Of a stretch of DNA of 32,937 bases, positions 16,841 to 23,178 are shown piece by piece. The DNA is from Alkalihalobacillus alcalophilus ATCC 27647 = CGMCC 1.3604 (GTDB lineage Bacteria > Bacillota > Bacilli > Bacillales > Bacillaceae_D). Position 1 is the stretch's first letter, and each line of letters opens with the position of its first letter. The stretch covers positions 1-32,937 of the forward strand of contig NZ_ALPT02000047.1 of NCBI RefSeq assembly GCF_000292245.2, written 5' to 3'. The notes below the pieces were generated by a model. The model saw only the letters and a program-made list of their open reading frames with translations. It was not told where the DNA came from and did no database searches. Made by a program: the position numbers and the translations under genes.

Positions 16841-17026
16841 AAGCACTTCATTTTAGTGAACAGATTCCTTAAACAGCCTACGAAGAGATGTGTTCAGACT
16901 GTCAACGATTGAACCGTCCATGTAAAGTCAATTTGAGTATGGTATCGCCCTAAAATCGATCTCTATCAACGGTTAATGGTCAATCATACGCTGCGAAAGT
17001 TGAGTTAGTTAGTATACTCACCAACT

Positions 17027-17141
17027 CCATACCCTACGCGTTCCGCGGGTGAATCGGGAGCCTCCTCTCGGTGAGCCGCTGCGGGGTCTCCCGTATTTTA
17101 CTTATCCCGCAGGCGTCTCTGGGTATTGCGATGGCTCCGTT
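17027..17141. repeat. GC-rich interspersed repeat, diverged copy C
   Basis: It has the same orientation and order as copy A but is clearly diverged: CTACGCGTTCCGCGGGTG, GGGAGCCTCCTC, GCTGCGGGGTCTCCC, CTTATCCCGCAGGCGTCTC. It lies just outside the 14-bp inverted repeat. Confidence 0.7.
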
Positions 17142-17292
17142 TGGTTAATGAGAAAACGGTTTGATGTTATAATTGACGATCTTGATGATAACTTGATTGT
17201 TTAGGGGTGTAATTCTACGTGAGCGAGTAAATAAGAATTATAAAAAGGCTTAAGATAAACAAAAAACATTCTTGATTTTAATGCTAAAACAC

Positions 17293-17321
17293 TTTACAAA
17301 GTTAAAGTGATTTGTTAGAAT
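17293..17321 (+). promoter_or_regulatory. SigA-type promoter of the 50-aa gene
   Basis: TTTACA, 17 bp, TAGAAT, about 90 nt before the ATG. A small dyad CACTTT..AAAGTG overlaps the -35 end. The rest of 17142-17411 shows no gene. Confidence 0.5.
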
Positions 17322-17411
17322 ATTTTTAAGATTCTTTATATAAAAGGTTCTTTTTTGAAACAAAACTGAGCGAGTGTTCGTTAGCTAAAAAATAGAGAAA
17401 GGGAGAGGATC

Positions 17412-17564
17412 ATGACGGTTTCAGAGCAAAAAATGATTGAAGATATGCAGGAGAAGCTAGAACAGTTATCACTTGAATTAAAGAAGCTGAAAGAAAAGCC
17501 TTATACAAGTACACAATTTGAACGAACGGAAGCGGATGATTTTCTTCTTCAAACATATAATTAA
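17412..17564 (+). CDS. Small coiled-coil protein, 50 aa, unrecognised
   Basis: The ATG follows GGGAGAGG at normal spacing. The protein has one amphipathic helix with a heptad pattern (MIEDMQEKLEQLSLELKKLK) and a polar C-terminal tail ending FERTEADDFLLQTYN. A promoter upstream and a hairpin terminator immediately downstream make a real monocistronic gene likely. It resembles the many short conserved Bacillus proteins of unknown role, and I cannot name it. Confidence 0.7.
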   Translation: MTVSEQKMIEDMQEKLEQLSLELKKLKEKPYTSTQFERTEADDFLLQTYN

Positions 17565-17570
17565 CAATAA

Positions 17571-17609
17571 AAACTACTCAGGTTTTGATAAGCTTGGGTA
17601 GTTTTTTTG
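17571..17609 (+). terminator. Intrinsic terminator after the 50-aa gene
   Basis: AAACTACTCA pairs with TGGGTAGTTT and is followed by a T run. Confidence 0.75.
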
Positions 17610-17694
17610 TGGAACAAATTATCATTTTATTTCTTTTTTCAACAGATTATTGGTAAAATAATCTTATTGGATAAATACATGAGGAGGATTTGTG

Positions 17695-18075
17695 ATGGAC
17701 AATTTGGACAGGAAAGTGCGGACATCAAAAACCTGCAGTAAAGCAACCAAAGGATTATGGATAGGGGGAGCTGTTCTGTTAACAGCGGTACTCTTAAAAA
17801 AAGACTGGCGGGACAAGCTCATTTCAGAGGCAACTGAATTAAAAAAATGTTCCGTAAATGCCTATGAATTTGTTAAAGATAATCGCGAACAAATTATTGA
17901 ACAAGTCCGTCACACCGCCAATGAGGTTTCTGAAGTGGTACGAGGAATTAGTGACGATGTAAAAAAAATTGGTGAGAGTGCGGCCCATTTAAAAGAAAGC
18001 TCTGAGGAGTTAATCAAAACAACAAAAGAAAGTGCACAAGAAATTAAAGAATTAAAAATAAAAAATCATGAATAA
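17695..18075 (+). CDS. YtxH-like membrane-anchored stress protein, 126 aa
   Basis: I choose ATG 17695, seven bases after AGGAGG; a GTG directly before it is closer than usual. One short hydrophobic segment (GLWIGGAVLLTAVLLKKDWR, about residues 21-35) is followed by a long polar helix rich in Lys/Glu (ISDDVKKIGESAAHLKESSE, then ELIKTTKESAQEIKELK). This matches the YtxH family layout of a gas-vesicle-protein-like N-terminal anchor with a soluble coil, seen in general-stress proteins. The family's molecular role is unknown. No SigB promoter could be identified with confidence. Confidence 0.7.
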   Translation: MDNLDRKVRTSKTCSKATKGLWIGGAVLLTAVLLKKDWRDKLISEATELKKCSVNAYEFVKDNREQIIEQVRHTANEVSEVVRGISDDVKKIGESAAHLKESSEELIKTTKESAQEIKELKIKNHE

Positions 18076-18332
18076 AAACCAAAAGCTTGGTTATCATAAT
18101 AACCGAGGCAGACATTTATTGTTTCCTCAAAACTAATCACATATAGCAAATGTTCAAAGTTGCAATAGGAATAGAGCTATTTTTGTTGTTGTGATTACCG
18201 ATGAGGTGATTCCATTGAACAGGGATAAGGATTTTTCATTTTGGTAAATCAAAATGAGATGAGGTGTCTCCAAAAGACAAAAATCGTTTCGACCCCAGAT
18301 TGTTTATTGAATACAAGCTGTGATTAGAAAAT

Positions 18333-18371
18333 GAAGGTGGTCACATTTCGTTGGCCACCTTCTTTATTTCT
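18333..18371 (+). terminator. Intrinsic terminator between YtxH-like and small basic gene
   Basis: GAAGGTGG pairs with CCACCTTC (extended by TCAC/GTTGG wobble) and is followed by TTTATTTCTT. The 250 bp before it, after the YtxH-like stop, hold no gene I can support, only a small AACCAA..TTGGTT hairpin at about 18080. Confidence 0.7.
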
Positions 18372-18388
18372 TAAGGGGAGTGAGTTCA

Positions 18389-18487
18389 ATGAGTGACAAA
18401 AAGAAAAGAAAACAAAAATCAGGAAAAAACCAGGAAAGCAAACATAAAACAAGTGGTTCTGCTAATAAAAAGAATACGTATCATTAA
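18389..18487 (+). CDS. Small Lys/Ser/Asn-rich protein, 32 aa
   Basis: Short ORF with AAGGGGAGTGAG before the ATG. The product starts MSDKKKRKQKSGKNQESKH and ends SANKKNTYH. It is strongly basic, without hydrophobic segments, like small spore-core or unstructured proteins of Bacillus. A terminator hairpin lies about 40 nt downstream. Only the ribosome site and terminator support it, so it could be spurious. Confidence 0.45.
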   Translation: MSDKKKRKQKSGKNQESKHKTSGSANKKNTYH

Positions 18488-18525
18488 TGAATTAACTAGG
18501 GCACACTCAAATGCCCACTAATGGA

Positions 18526-18567
18526 AAAGAACCTCGAGTGGTGTTAAAGCTTCTCGGGGTTCTTTTG
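18526..18567 (+). terminator. Intrinsic terminator after the 32-aa gene
   Basis: AAAAGAACCTCGAG pairs with CTTCTCGGGGTTCTTTT, followed by GTT. The stem is good; the T run is partly in the stem. From here to the yfkD start I see only a palindrome at 18675. Confidence 0.65.
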
Positions 18568-18674
18568 TTATATAAGTTGGTCTCAATCGCTCTTTAACGA
18601 CTAAAATGGAGCTGGTGGAGTATACCAGTTCAACCAAACTTGACTCTAACTAACAGGAGAGTATTTCAATGTAT

Positions 18675-18690
18675 TATTTCCGCGGAAATA
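18675..18690. promoter_or_regulatory. Perfect 16-bp palindrome upstream of yfkD
   Basis: TATTTCCGCGGAAATA is fully self-complementary and lies about 108 nt before the yfkD start. It may be an operator; I do not recognise a regulator. Confidence 0.35.
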
Positions 18691-18797
18691 GTCGAATAAA
18701 GCAATAATTTTATTAAGTATTGGATATTTTATTACAGAATCGCTCAAACTAACTTTAATAAAAATCTGAATCACAAAAAATGAAGGAGGAATCATTG

Positions 18798-19667
18798 ATG
18801 AAACGATTTTTCGTTTTATTCATCGCTCTTTTAATCGTGTTCCCAAGTGTCAGCTTTGCCACTGATGTAGATACAAATAAAGAAGATAAAAAACAAAAAG
18901 ATAAACAAACAGAAGAAAAAAAGTCAGAAGAACAACCAGAAGTTGAAAAGAAATCTTTTGAAATTCCTAACTCTGTTTTGAATATCGCTAAGGATAATAC
19001 GTACACAAATCCCACTCAAGAACAACCATATTTGCAGCCAAGTGAACTGGCTCAGGAGTTAATTGAGACAAGTGAAGCTGTAAGTATTGAAAACCCTGAC
19101 CTTGTTAAGATTTTAAATGAATCGACGATCCAGTATCCTAAATTAGCAATCGCTTTTCGGGCCTCAATTTATTTAGGTGAGTGGCCGCTTTCCTATGAGT
19201 CAGAAGCAACAGAAGTTAATTGGGAGTATCAGAAAGTGAATACTAATTATGTGGATAATCGCGGTGGAAACAATGCACATAAGCTAACGTATTATCAAGA
19301 GCAGCAAAAGAAAATTGCAGGTGGATTGACAGCGAAAATTCCAAATAGTGAAGCTGTCCAAAAAATGATGATGATTAAAGCGACAGAAGTGACCCATCTT
19401 CCATTATCTTTTGATACTGTGATAGGACAAGGAACGAAGAAAACACAAACCTATAATGTTGCCCCAAGGCAGGTCGGTTATTTACATAGCTATGTACCAG
19501 CTGTACATGAAACAGGAAAAGTAACTTATGGAGAAGTGTATTTAACGTTTAAAGGTGGAAAGCCAACGCTAGAAGTGAAAAATGTGACACAGCAAGGAAT
19601 TGGTGCATGGATTCCGATCCAAGATCATTTGTCCTTTACGTTTATTGCAGCGAATCAACCTAGATAA
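18798..19667 (+). CDS. yfkD: YfkD-like secreted protein
   Basis: The 289-aa product starts at ATG 18798, eight bases after AAGGAGG; the frame is open from 18780 but would run through the ribosome site. MKRFFVLFIALLIVFPSVSF followed by A-T is a signal peptide. A highly charged Lys/Glu linker follows (residues about 25-55). The body matches B. subtilis YfkD as I remember it: IPNSVLNIAKDNTYTNPT, LQPSELAQELIE, NWEYQKVNTNYVDNRGG, VGYLHSYVPAVHETGKVTYG and QGIGAWIPIQDHLSF. Function unknown; YfkD-family genes belong to the forespore-expressed set as I recall. It converges with yfkAB, sharing a bidirectional terminator. Confidence 0.88.
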   Translation: MKRFFVLFIALLIVFPSVSFATDVDTNKEDKKQKDKQTEEKKSEEQPEVEKKSFEIPNSVLNIAKDNTYTNPTQEQPYLQPSELAQELIETSEAVSIENPDLVKILNESTIQYPKLAIAFRASIYLGEWPLSYESEATEVNWEYQKVNTNYVDNRGGNNAHKLTYYQEQQKKIAGGLTAKIPNSEAVQKMMMIKATEVTHLPLSFDTVIGQGTKKTQTYNVAPRQVGYLHSYVPAVHETGKVTYGEVYLTFKGGKPTLEVKNVTQQGIGAWIPIQDHLSFTFIAANQPR

Positions 19668-19672
19668 AAACC

Positions 19673-19712
19673 AAAAAGCGTATCCCTATTATTTTAGGGT
19701 ATACGCTTTTTT
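19673..19712. terminator. Bidirectional terminator between yfkD and yfkAB
   Basis: AAAAAGCGTATCCCT pairs with AGGGTATACGCTTTTTT (one bulge). There is a T run on both strands. Confidence 0.85.
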
Positions 19713-19713
19713 C

Positions 19714-20904
19714 TTATATATTGGTCGACCGTTTTGTAAAATCGATTTTTGGATAATAGGCGTCTTTAACGAGGACATTCGGTCCAAGACATTGAACGCT
19801 TGGGCAGTGACAATTTAATGATTGAGCAATACTTGATTCCATCCAGGTTGTGTATGCATCAGGTAAAGTTGTCGTTTGAATATTTCCAAGTGGTGGTGTA
19901 TCACCGAAGTCGGTTACGATAATGTCACCGTCAAAAATATTCACATTTAAGCGAGAACGGCCATCAGGATCATTACGAACTGTTACATTTTTTTCACTAA
20001 ATAACCGCTTTTGTAACTTTAAATCATCATCATTATCACTACATGGATAAAACGGTAGTGTTCCAAAAAGCATCCAGACATCTTGATTTCTCGTATCTAA
20101 GAGCCGGTGAATCCCTGTGCGGATATCTTCTAAGGAAGCCACTTCAAGAGCGCTGGCAAAATCGCTAGGGTACATAGAAGGTAAAGAATCTTGCATTTTT
20201 AAAACATTAGACTCATTAAGGAATCCTGAGGGGTACATAGGGTGAATCTCATGCCTAGCACAGTTCATCTCTTCTACTACTTCCTTATGAATACTTTCAA
20301 TATAAGGGAGTGTTCTGCTGTTTAGCATGGTTTCAGCAGATACTATAACTCCTCTCTCAGAAAGAGCCTTTGCATTGCTTTTCATTCCCTCAAAGAGTGC
20401 CTTTCTCTGTTCCCTTGATGGTTTTCTTTTGCTGTAGGCAAAGCCAACATCTATAAACTCATCTACTGTAGTCCAGTTGTGAGAAATGTGTAGGACATCT
20501 AAATAAGGAATTACATGCTCATATCTGTCTAATGGTAAAGTAAGGTTTGAATTTATCTGAGTGTATATGCCTCTTTCATGAGCATATTTAAGTATAGGTA
20601 CTACATAATTCTTAACTGATTTCATATTCATCATAGGCTCTCCACCTGTGATGCTGATTGTTCTTAATGTGGGTATTTCATCTAACCTTTGTAAGATAAG
20701 TTCTAAAGGTAAAGCCTCAGGGTCTTTAAAGTCTAAATTTTGACCTACAGCACAGTGAGCACATCTCATATTACACATATTTGTAGTTGTAAACTCTACA
20801 CTGGATAAGACCTGCTTACCATGTTTATCTACATCTAAGTAAGCCTCCCAAGCATCATTAACAGGTGTCTGTTTACTTTTGGTAATCGTTTTATATTGTG
20901 TCAT
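19714..20904 (-). CDS. yfkAB: Radical SAM/CxCxxxxC protein YfkAB, chimeric
   Basis: Radical SAM protein, 396 aa. The ATG at 20904 follows AGGAG by 8 nt; a TTG two codons earlier is too close. The [4Fe-4S]-SAM motif is CNMRCAHC (C44, C48, C51), then ITGGEPM. The C-terminus has the family CHCPSVQC (C365, C367, C372). Function unknown. The gene is a mosaic. Codons 1 to about 240 use only AGA/AGG for Arg (11 of 11), as the adjacent recombinase does; codons from about 248 on use CGN for 7 of 8. At the switch MYPS occurs twice (223-226 and 244-247) with a segment GFLNESNVLKMQDSLPS between, which family members lack as far as I remember. The ORF is intact, so the chimera is probably functional. Its promoter lies in the putative element. 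Confidence 0.9.
   Translation of the reverse strand: MTQYKTITKSKQTPVNDAWEAYLDVDKHGKQVLSSVEFTTTNMCNMRCAHCAVGQNLDFKDPEALPLELILQRLDEIPTLRTISITGGEPMMNMKSVKNYVVPILKYAHERGIYTQINSNLTLPLDRYEHVIPYLDVLHISHNWTTVDEFIDVGFAYSKRKPSREQRKALFEGMKSNAKALSERGVIVSAETMLNSRTLPYIESIHKEVVEEMNCARHEIHPMYPSGFLNESNVLKMQDSLPSMYPSDFASALEVASLEDIRTGIHRLLDTRNQDVWMLFGTLPFYPCSDNDDDLKLQKRLFSEKNVTVRNDPDGRSRLNVNIFDGDIIVTDFGDTPPLGNIQTTTLPDAYTTWMESSIAQSLNCHCPSVQCLGPNVLVKDAYYPKIDFTKRSTNI
20168..20240. other. Candidate attachment-site junction inside yfkAB (10-bp direct repeat)
   Basis: GGGTACATAG occurs at 20168-20177 and again at 20231-20240, 63 bp (21 codons) apart and in frame. The left copy adjoins DNA with host-like codon use; the right copy ends the diverged 5' part of yfkAB. 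The 53 bases between would be one half of the element's attachment site, read as an in-frame linker. No matching right-hand site was found near 22.8 kb. Confidence 0.45.
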
Positions 20905-20936
20905 TCTCAATTCTCCTATCTTATTACTACTTCATC

Positions 20937-20966
20937 ATTATGAGTAATTAGGGTAACATATGTCAA
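20937..20966 (-). promoter_or_regulatory. Promoter driving yfkAB, inside the putative element
   Basis: On the minus strand TTGACA, 18 bp, CATAAT, about 33 nt before the ATG. It lies in the 160-bp divergent region shared with the recombinase gene. Confidence 0.7.
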
Positions 20967-21004
20967 TGTCGCAAAACTCATCGATCTATTGAATGTATTA
21001 AATC

Positions 21005-21032
21005 TTGCATCTAAGTAAGTTGTTGGTATAAT
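21005..21032 (+). promoter_or_regulatory. Promoter of the serine recombinase gene
   Basis: TTGCAT, 16 bp, TATAAT with an upstream TGG giving an extended -10; about 40 nt before the ATG. Confidence 0.65.
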
Positions 21033-21073
21033 GAGCTTTAGACAACATCATAGCACAGTAGGGAGAGGGATAA

Positions 21074-22588
21074 ATGGTTAAGAAAGAACTTGTAGCCCTG
21101 TATGTAAGAAAGAGTAGGCTAAAGGATGTTGACTCTATGGAGATTAGTAGACAAATAGAGTTATTAACTGATTATGCAGATAAGAACAATATAGAGTATG
21201 AAATATTCTCTGAGGAAGGTAGCTCTGAGGACTTTGGTAGACCTGAGTTTCAAAGGATGATAATGGATATAAAGCGAGGTAAGTTTGAGGGTATCTTAGT
21301 AACTGATTTAGATAGGATTACAAGGGATAGAACTGACTTTGGTTTATTTACTAGGATACTACAGTATGAGGGGTTAGTCTTACATACTCTAAGCAAATCT
21401 TACAGCTTTCTGAATGATGAGGATATGTTGATGTTAGGTAGGCAGTCAGAGATGGATAATCACTTTATGAGGATGACAAAGAGAAAGCTCAGGAGAGGTA
21501 GGATACAAGCAATTAAAAAGGGGGTTTACTTTGGGATAGCTCCTTATGGATATACAAAAGATGATAAGACTAAACATTTAAAGTCTCAGTCAGTAGAGGC
21601 AGAAACAGTTAGGGAGATATACAGGCTCTATGTTCATGAGGGATTAAATCAGGCTGAGATATGTGAACAGTTGACACTAAGGGGTAAGCTAACTAGGGCA
21701 GGAAAGCCTTTCACAGTTAGAGCTGTATCCTTAATTCTTTCTAATGTAGCTTACCGAGGGATAGTACATTATGAGTTAGAAGGGGATGAGCCTATACATG
21801 TAGAGGATGCTCATGAGGCTTTAATAGATGTAGATACATTCAACAAAGCTCAGGTAATCAGGGCAGAGAAAAGAAAAGTACCTCAGTCTAGTCAGAGAGG
21901 TGTCTACACTCTTTCTAAGCTGTTAGTATGTCCTAAATGTCATCAAACTTTATCTTTTTGTATGAAATACAATAAAAGGTCTGCTAGGAATGTACTAGAC
22001 AAGTCTCAGCGAGAGCTGTATGTACTTAACTGCCATGCTTCCAAAGGTCAGAAAGCTAAAGCTGAGTCAAAGGGGAAGCCTAGATGCAGTAACAATGGTA
22101 TTAGGTCAGCAAGAGTTTTAAAGAAGGTGTTGGATGAGTTAAGGTTATATCTGCAAGAATTAGATAAAAAGATAGAGGCTATATTGGAGGGGGATGACTC
22201 TTTCCTAAGCTTAGTGGCAAGAAAACAGCAAGAACTGACTCTTAGATACAATCAGTTGGATGACCAAAAGAAAAGAATCCAAGATGGATTTAAAGTAGGT
22301 ATCTATACACAGGATGAAGCTAGTGAGGAGATAAAGTCTATCAGGAGGACTCAACTAGTGTTGAAGCAGGAGCTACAGGACTTAGAGGGAGCAGATGTAA
22401 AGGCTGAGTTTGACAGAAAGAAACAGCAAAAGATTAAAATTGAGCAATTACTCTTAATGGATAATGATGCTAATCCTACAAAAGCTAATAAGTTATTACA
22501 TGAGCTTATAGATAAGGTGTACTACTGGAAAGAAAAGTCTGATGTAGGAGGAGAAAAGACTTTTGAGATAAAGGTAGAATACAAGTAG
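21074..22588 (+). CDS. Large serine recombinase (site-specific integrase)
   Basis: The 504-aa enzyme has the resolvase catalytic domain at residues about 6-145, with likely nucleophile S14 in LYVRKSR, then EISRQIELL, TDLDRITRD and a long helix. GIAPYGY begins the recombinase domain (about 155-235: VEAETVREIYRLYVHEGLNQ, FTVRAVSLILSNVAYRG). A zinc ribbon follows with CPKC, then a second Cys pair (LNCHASKG..PRCSNNG). A coiled coil and C-terminal tail complete it. All domains look intact, so it may be active. It would cut two DNA sites through a phosphoserine link and integrate or excise DNA. About 35 of 38 Arg codons are AGA/AGG. It is divergent from yfkAB, and the ribosome site GGGAGAGGG precedes the ATG. 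Confidence 0.93.
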   Translation: MVKKELVALYVRKSRLKDVDSMEISRQIELLTDYADKNNIEYEIFSEEGSSEDFGRPEFQRMIMDIKRGKFEGILVTDLDRITRDRTDFGLFTRILQYEGLVLHTLSKSYSFLNDEDMLMLGRQSEMDNHFMRMTKRKLRRGRIQAIKKGVYFGIAPYGYTKDDKTKHLKSQSVEAETVREIYRLYVHEGLNQAEICEQLTLRGKLTRAGKPFTVRAVSLILSNVAYRGIVHYELEGDEPIHVEDAHEALIDVDTFNKAQVIRAEKRKVPQSSQRGVYTLSKLLVCPKCHQTLSFCMKYNKRSARNVLDKSQRELYVLNCHASKGQKAKAESKGKPRCSNNGIRSARVLKKVLDELRLYLQELDKKIEAILEGDDSFLSLVARKQQELTLRYNQLDDQKKRIQDGFKVGIYTQDEASEEIKSIRRTQLVLKQELQDLEGADVKAEFDRKKQQKIKIEQLLLMDNDANPTKANKLLHELIDKVYYWKEKSDVGGEKTFEIKVEYK

Positions 22589-22617
22589 AGAGAGGAACTG
22601 AATGAGCAGATTGCTAG

Positions 22618-22710
22618 GCAACTAATAAGATACAGACATTCTCTAGACAGGAGGCTCAGCTTAATGAGATGCTGAACAATCTACAGAAGAGAGCTAAGTC
22701 CTTATTGTAA
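22618..22710 (+). pseudogene. Gene fragment: C-terminal coiled coil, unidentified
   Basis: An open stretch without a start codon encodes NKIQTFSRQEAQLNEMLNNL then QKRAKSLL and a stop. The heptad-like helix and AGA/AGG codons resemble the recombinase. The preceding frame (EQIARQLIRYR) suggests a frameshift. It looks like the tail of a lost element gene; identity unknown. Confidence 0.4.
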
Positions 22711-22811
22711 AAATTGCAAGGCTTAGCAGAAGTACAGCAGACTTCCCAGAGATTGTACAGCTAATAAAGGATAAAGGAACTATATTAAAGAGTATAAACG
22801 TAATTTCTTGA
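22698..22811 (+). pseudogene. Fragment of a second serine recombinase (resolvase catalytic domain)
   Basis: The 37-codon frame reads VKIARLSRSTADFPEIVQL then IKDKGTILKSINVIS and a stop. This is the classic small-resolvase block (DRLSRS..D....V..L..KG...KS...), with the usual Asp before RLSRS replaced and everything upstream and downstream missing. It marks the decayed right end of the element or an older insertion. Confidence 0.6.
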
Positions 22812-22889
22812 ATTTCAAAAGCCTATTCATTAAGAGAAAAGTTCTTCCATTGAGACTCGTCATTTAATTTGTTAAACTAACAGAAGTAA

Positions 22890-22930
22890 TATAATGATGT
22901 CCAATGCGTAAATAACTCAAAAATTTGAGT
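22890..22930 (+). promoter_or_regulatory. Possible promoter and palindrome before the SE1561-family gene
   Basis: TATAAT at 22890-22895 has only a poor -35 (TTGTTA, 15 bp away). Downstream, ACTCAAAAATTTGAGT (22915-22930) is a perfect inverted repeat with a 2-base centre and could be an operator in the leader. The 22811-22974 gap holds nothing else that I can identify. Confidence 0.35.
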
Positions 22931-22974
22931 AGGGATAAATAATAATACCATATGATTAAAAGGAGCGAATTATT

Positions 22975-23163
22975 TTGGGTGGAGCGATTTATGATAAAAA
23001 GGAACAAATGAATTATTTACAAGCACGTTTTGAAATGGTGATGAATATGCTTGATGCAATAGATCCGGAAGAAGCAGGAGTAGAAGAAATTGATCGTTTA
23101 ATTACAATGCTTGATGAGATTGAAAACAAATGCAAACAGTTTAGACATGATTGGTCTGAATAG
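22975..23163 (+). CDS. SE1561 family small protein, 62 aa
   Basis: The TTG start lies 9 nt after AGGAG. The product reads YDKKEQMNYLQARFEMVMNM, then LDAIDPEEAGVEEIDRLITM, then LDEIENKCKQF. This is the conserved pattern of the short proteins annotated as SE1561 family in staphylococci and bacilli. It is helical and acidic with no membrane segment; function unknown. It is followed at 15 nt by the histidine phosphatase gene, probably in one operon. It normally lies near yfkAB in related genomes, I believe, which helps place the right border of the inserted DNA. Confidence 0.8.
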   Translation: MGGAIYDKKEQMNYLQARFEMVMNMLDAIDPEEAGVEEIDRLITMLDEIENKCKQFRHDWSE

Positions 23164-23178
23164 TAAGGAGCGAAGTCG

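Larger units (their letters stand above)
16282..17005. repeat. Nested inverted-repeat block, MITE- or IS-relic-like
   Basis: A perfect 14-bp inverted repeat, ACTCAACTTTCGCA at 16282-16295 and TGCGAAAGTTGAGT at 16992-17005, encloses about 724 bp with no credible gene. Similarity extends outward imperfectly (ATTAGTT/ACTAACT). Inside lie two GC-rich ~123-bp elements in opposite orientation. The block may be a decayed insertion sequence or a non-autonomous element. No target duplication was recognised. Confidence 0.5.
20168..22811. mobile_element. Putative serine-recombinase element carrying a replacement 5' end of yfkAB
   Basis: Bounded on the left by the yfkAB junction and on the right by the last resolvase-like remnant, this ~2.6-kb segment contains a diverged yfkAB 5' part with its own promoter, a divergent large serine recombinase, and two decayed ORF fragments. 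All share a preference for AGA/AGG arginine and GAG/CCT-type codons not seen in the flanks. The right edge is approximate. The original host yfkAB 5' part, expected beyond the right end after simple integration, is absent. Confidence 0.6.

Noticed and set aside
16276..16851. Several minus-strand ORFs of 68-77 codons in the repeat block
   Set aside because: They run through the GC-rich inverted repeats A and B, are Arg/Pro-rich, lack ribosome sites and overlap each other in different frames.
18216..18246. Mini-ORF MNRDKDFSFW behind GAGGTG
   Set aside because: Ten codons only; insufficient evidence of translation.
19714..20910. yfkAB as a disrupted pseudogene
   Set aside because: The ORF is continuous, both Cys motifs are intact and the joined parts are in frame; the anomaly is origin of the 5' part, not loss of the frame.
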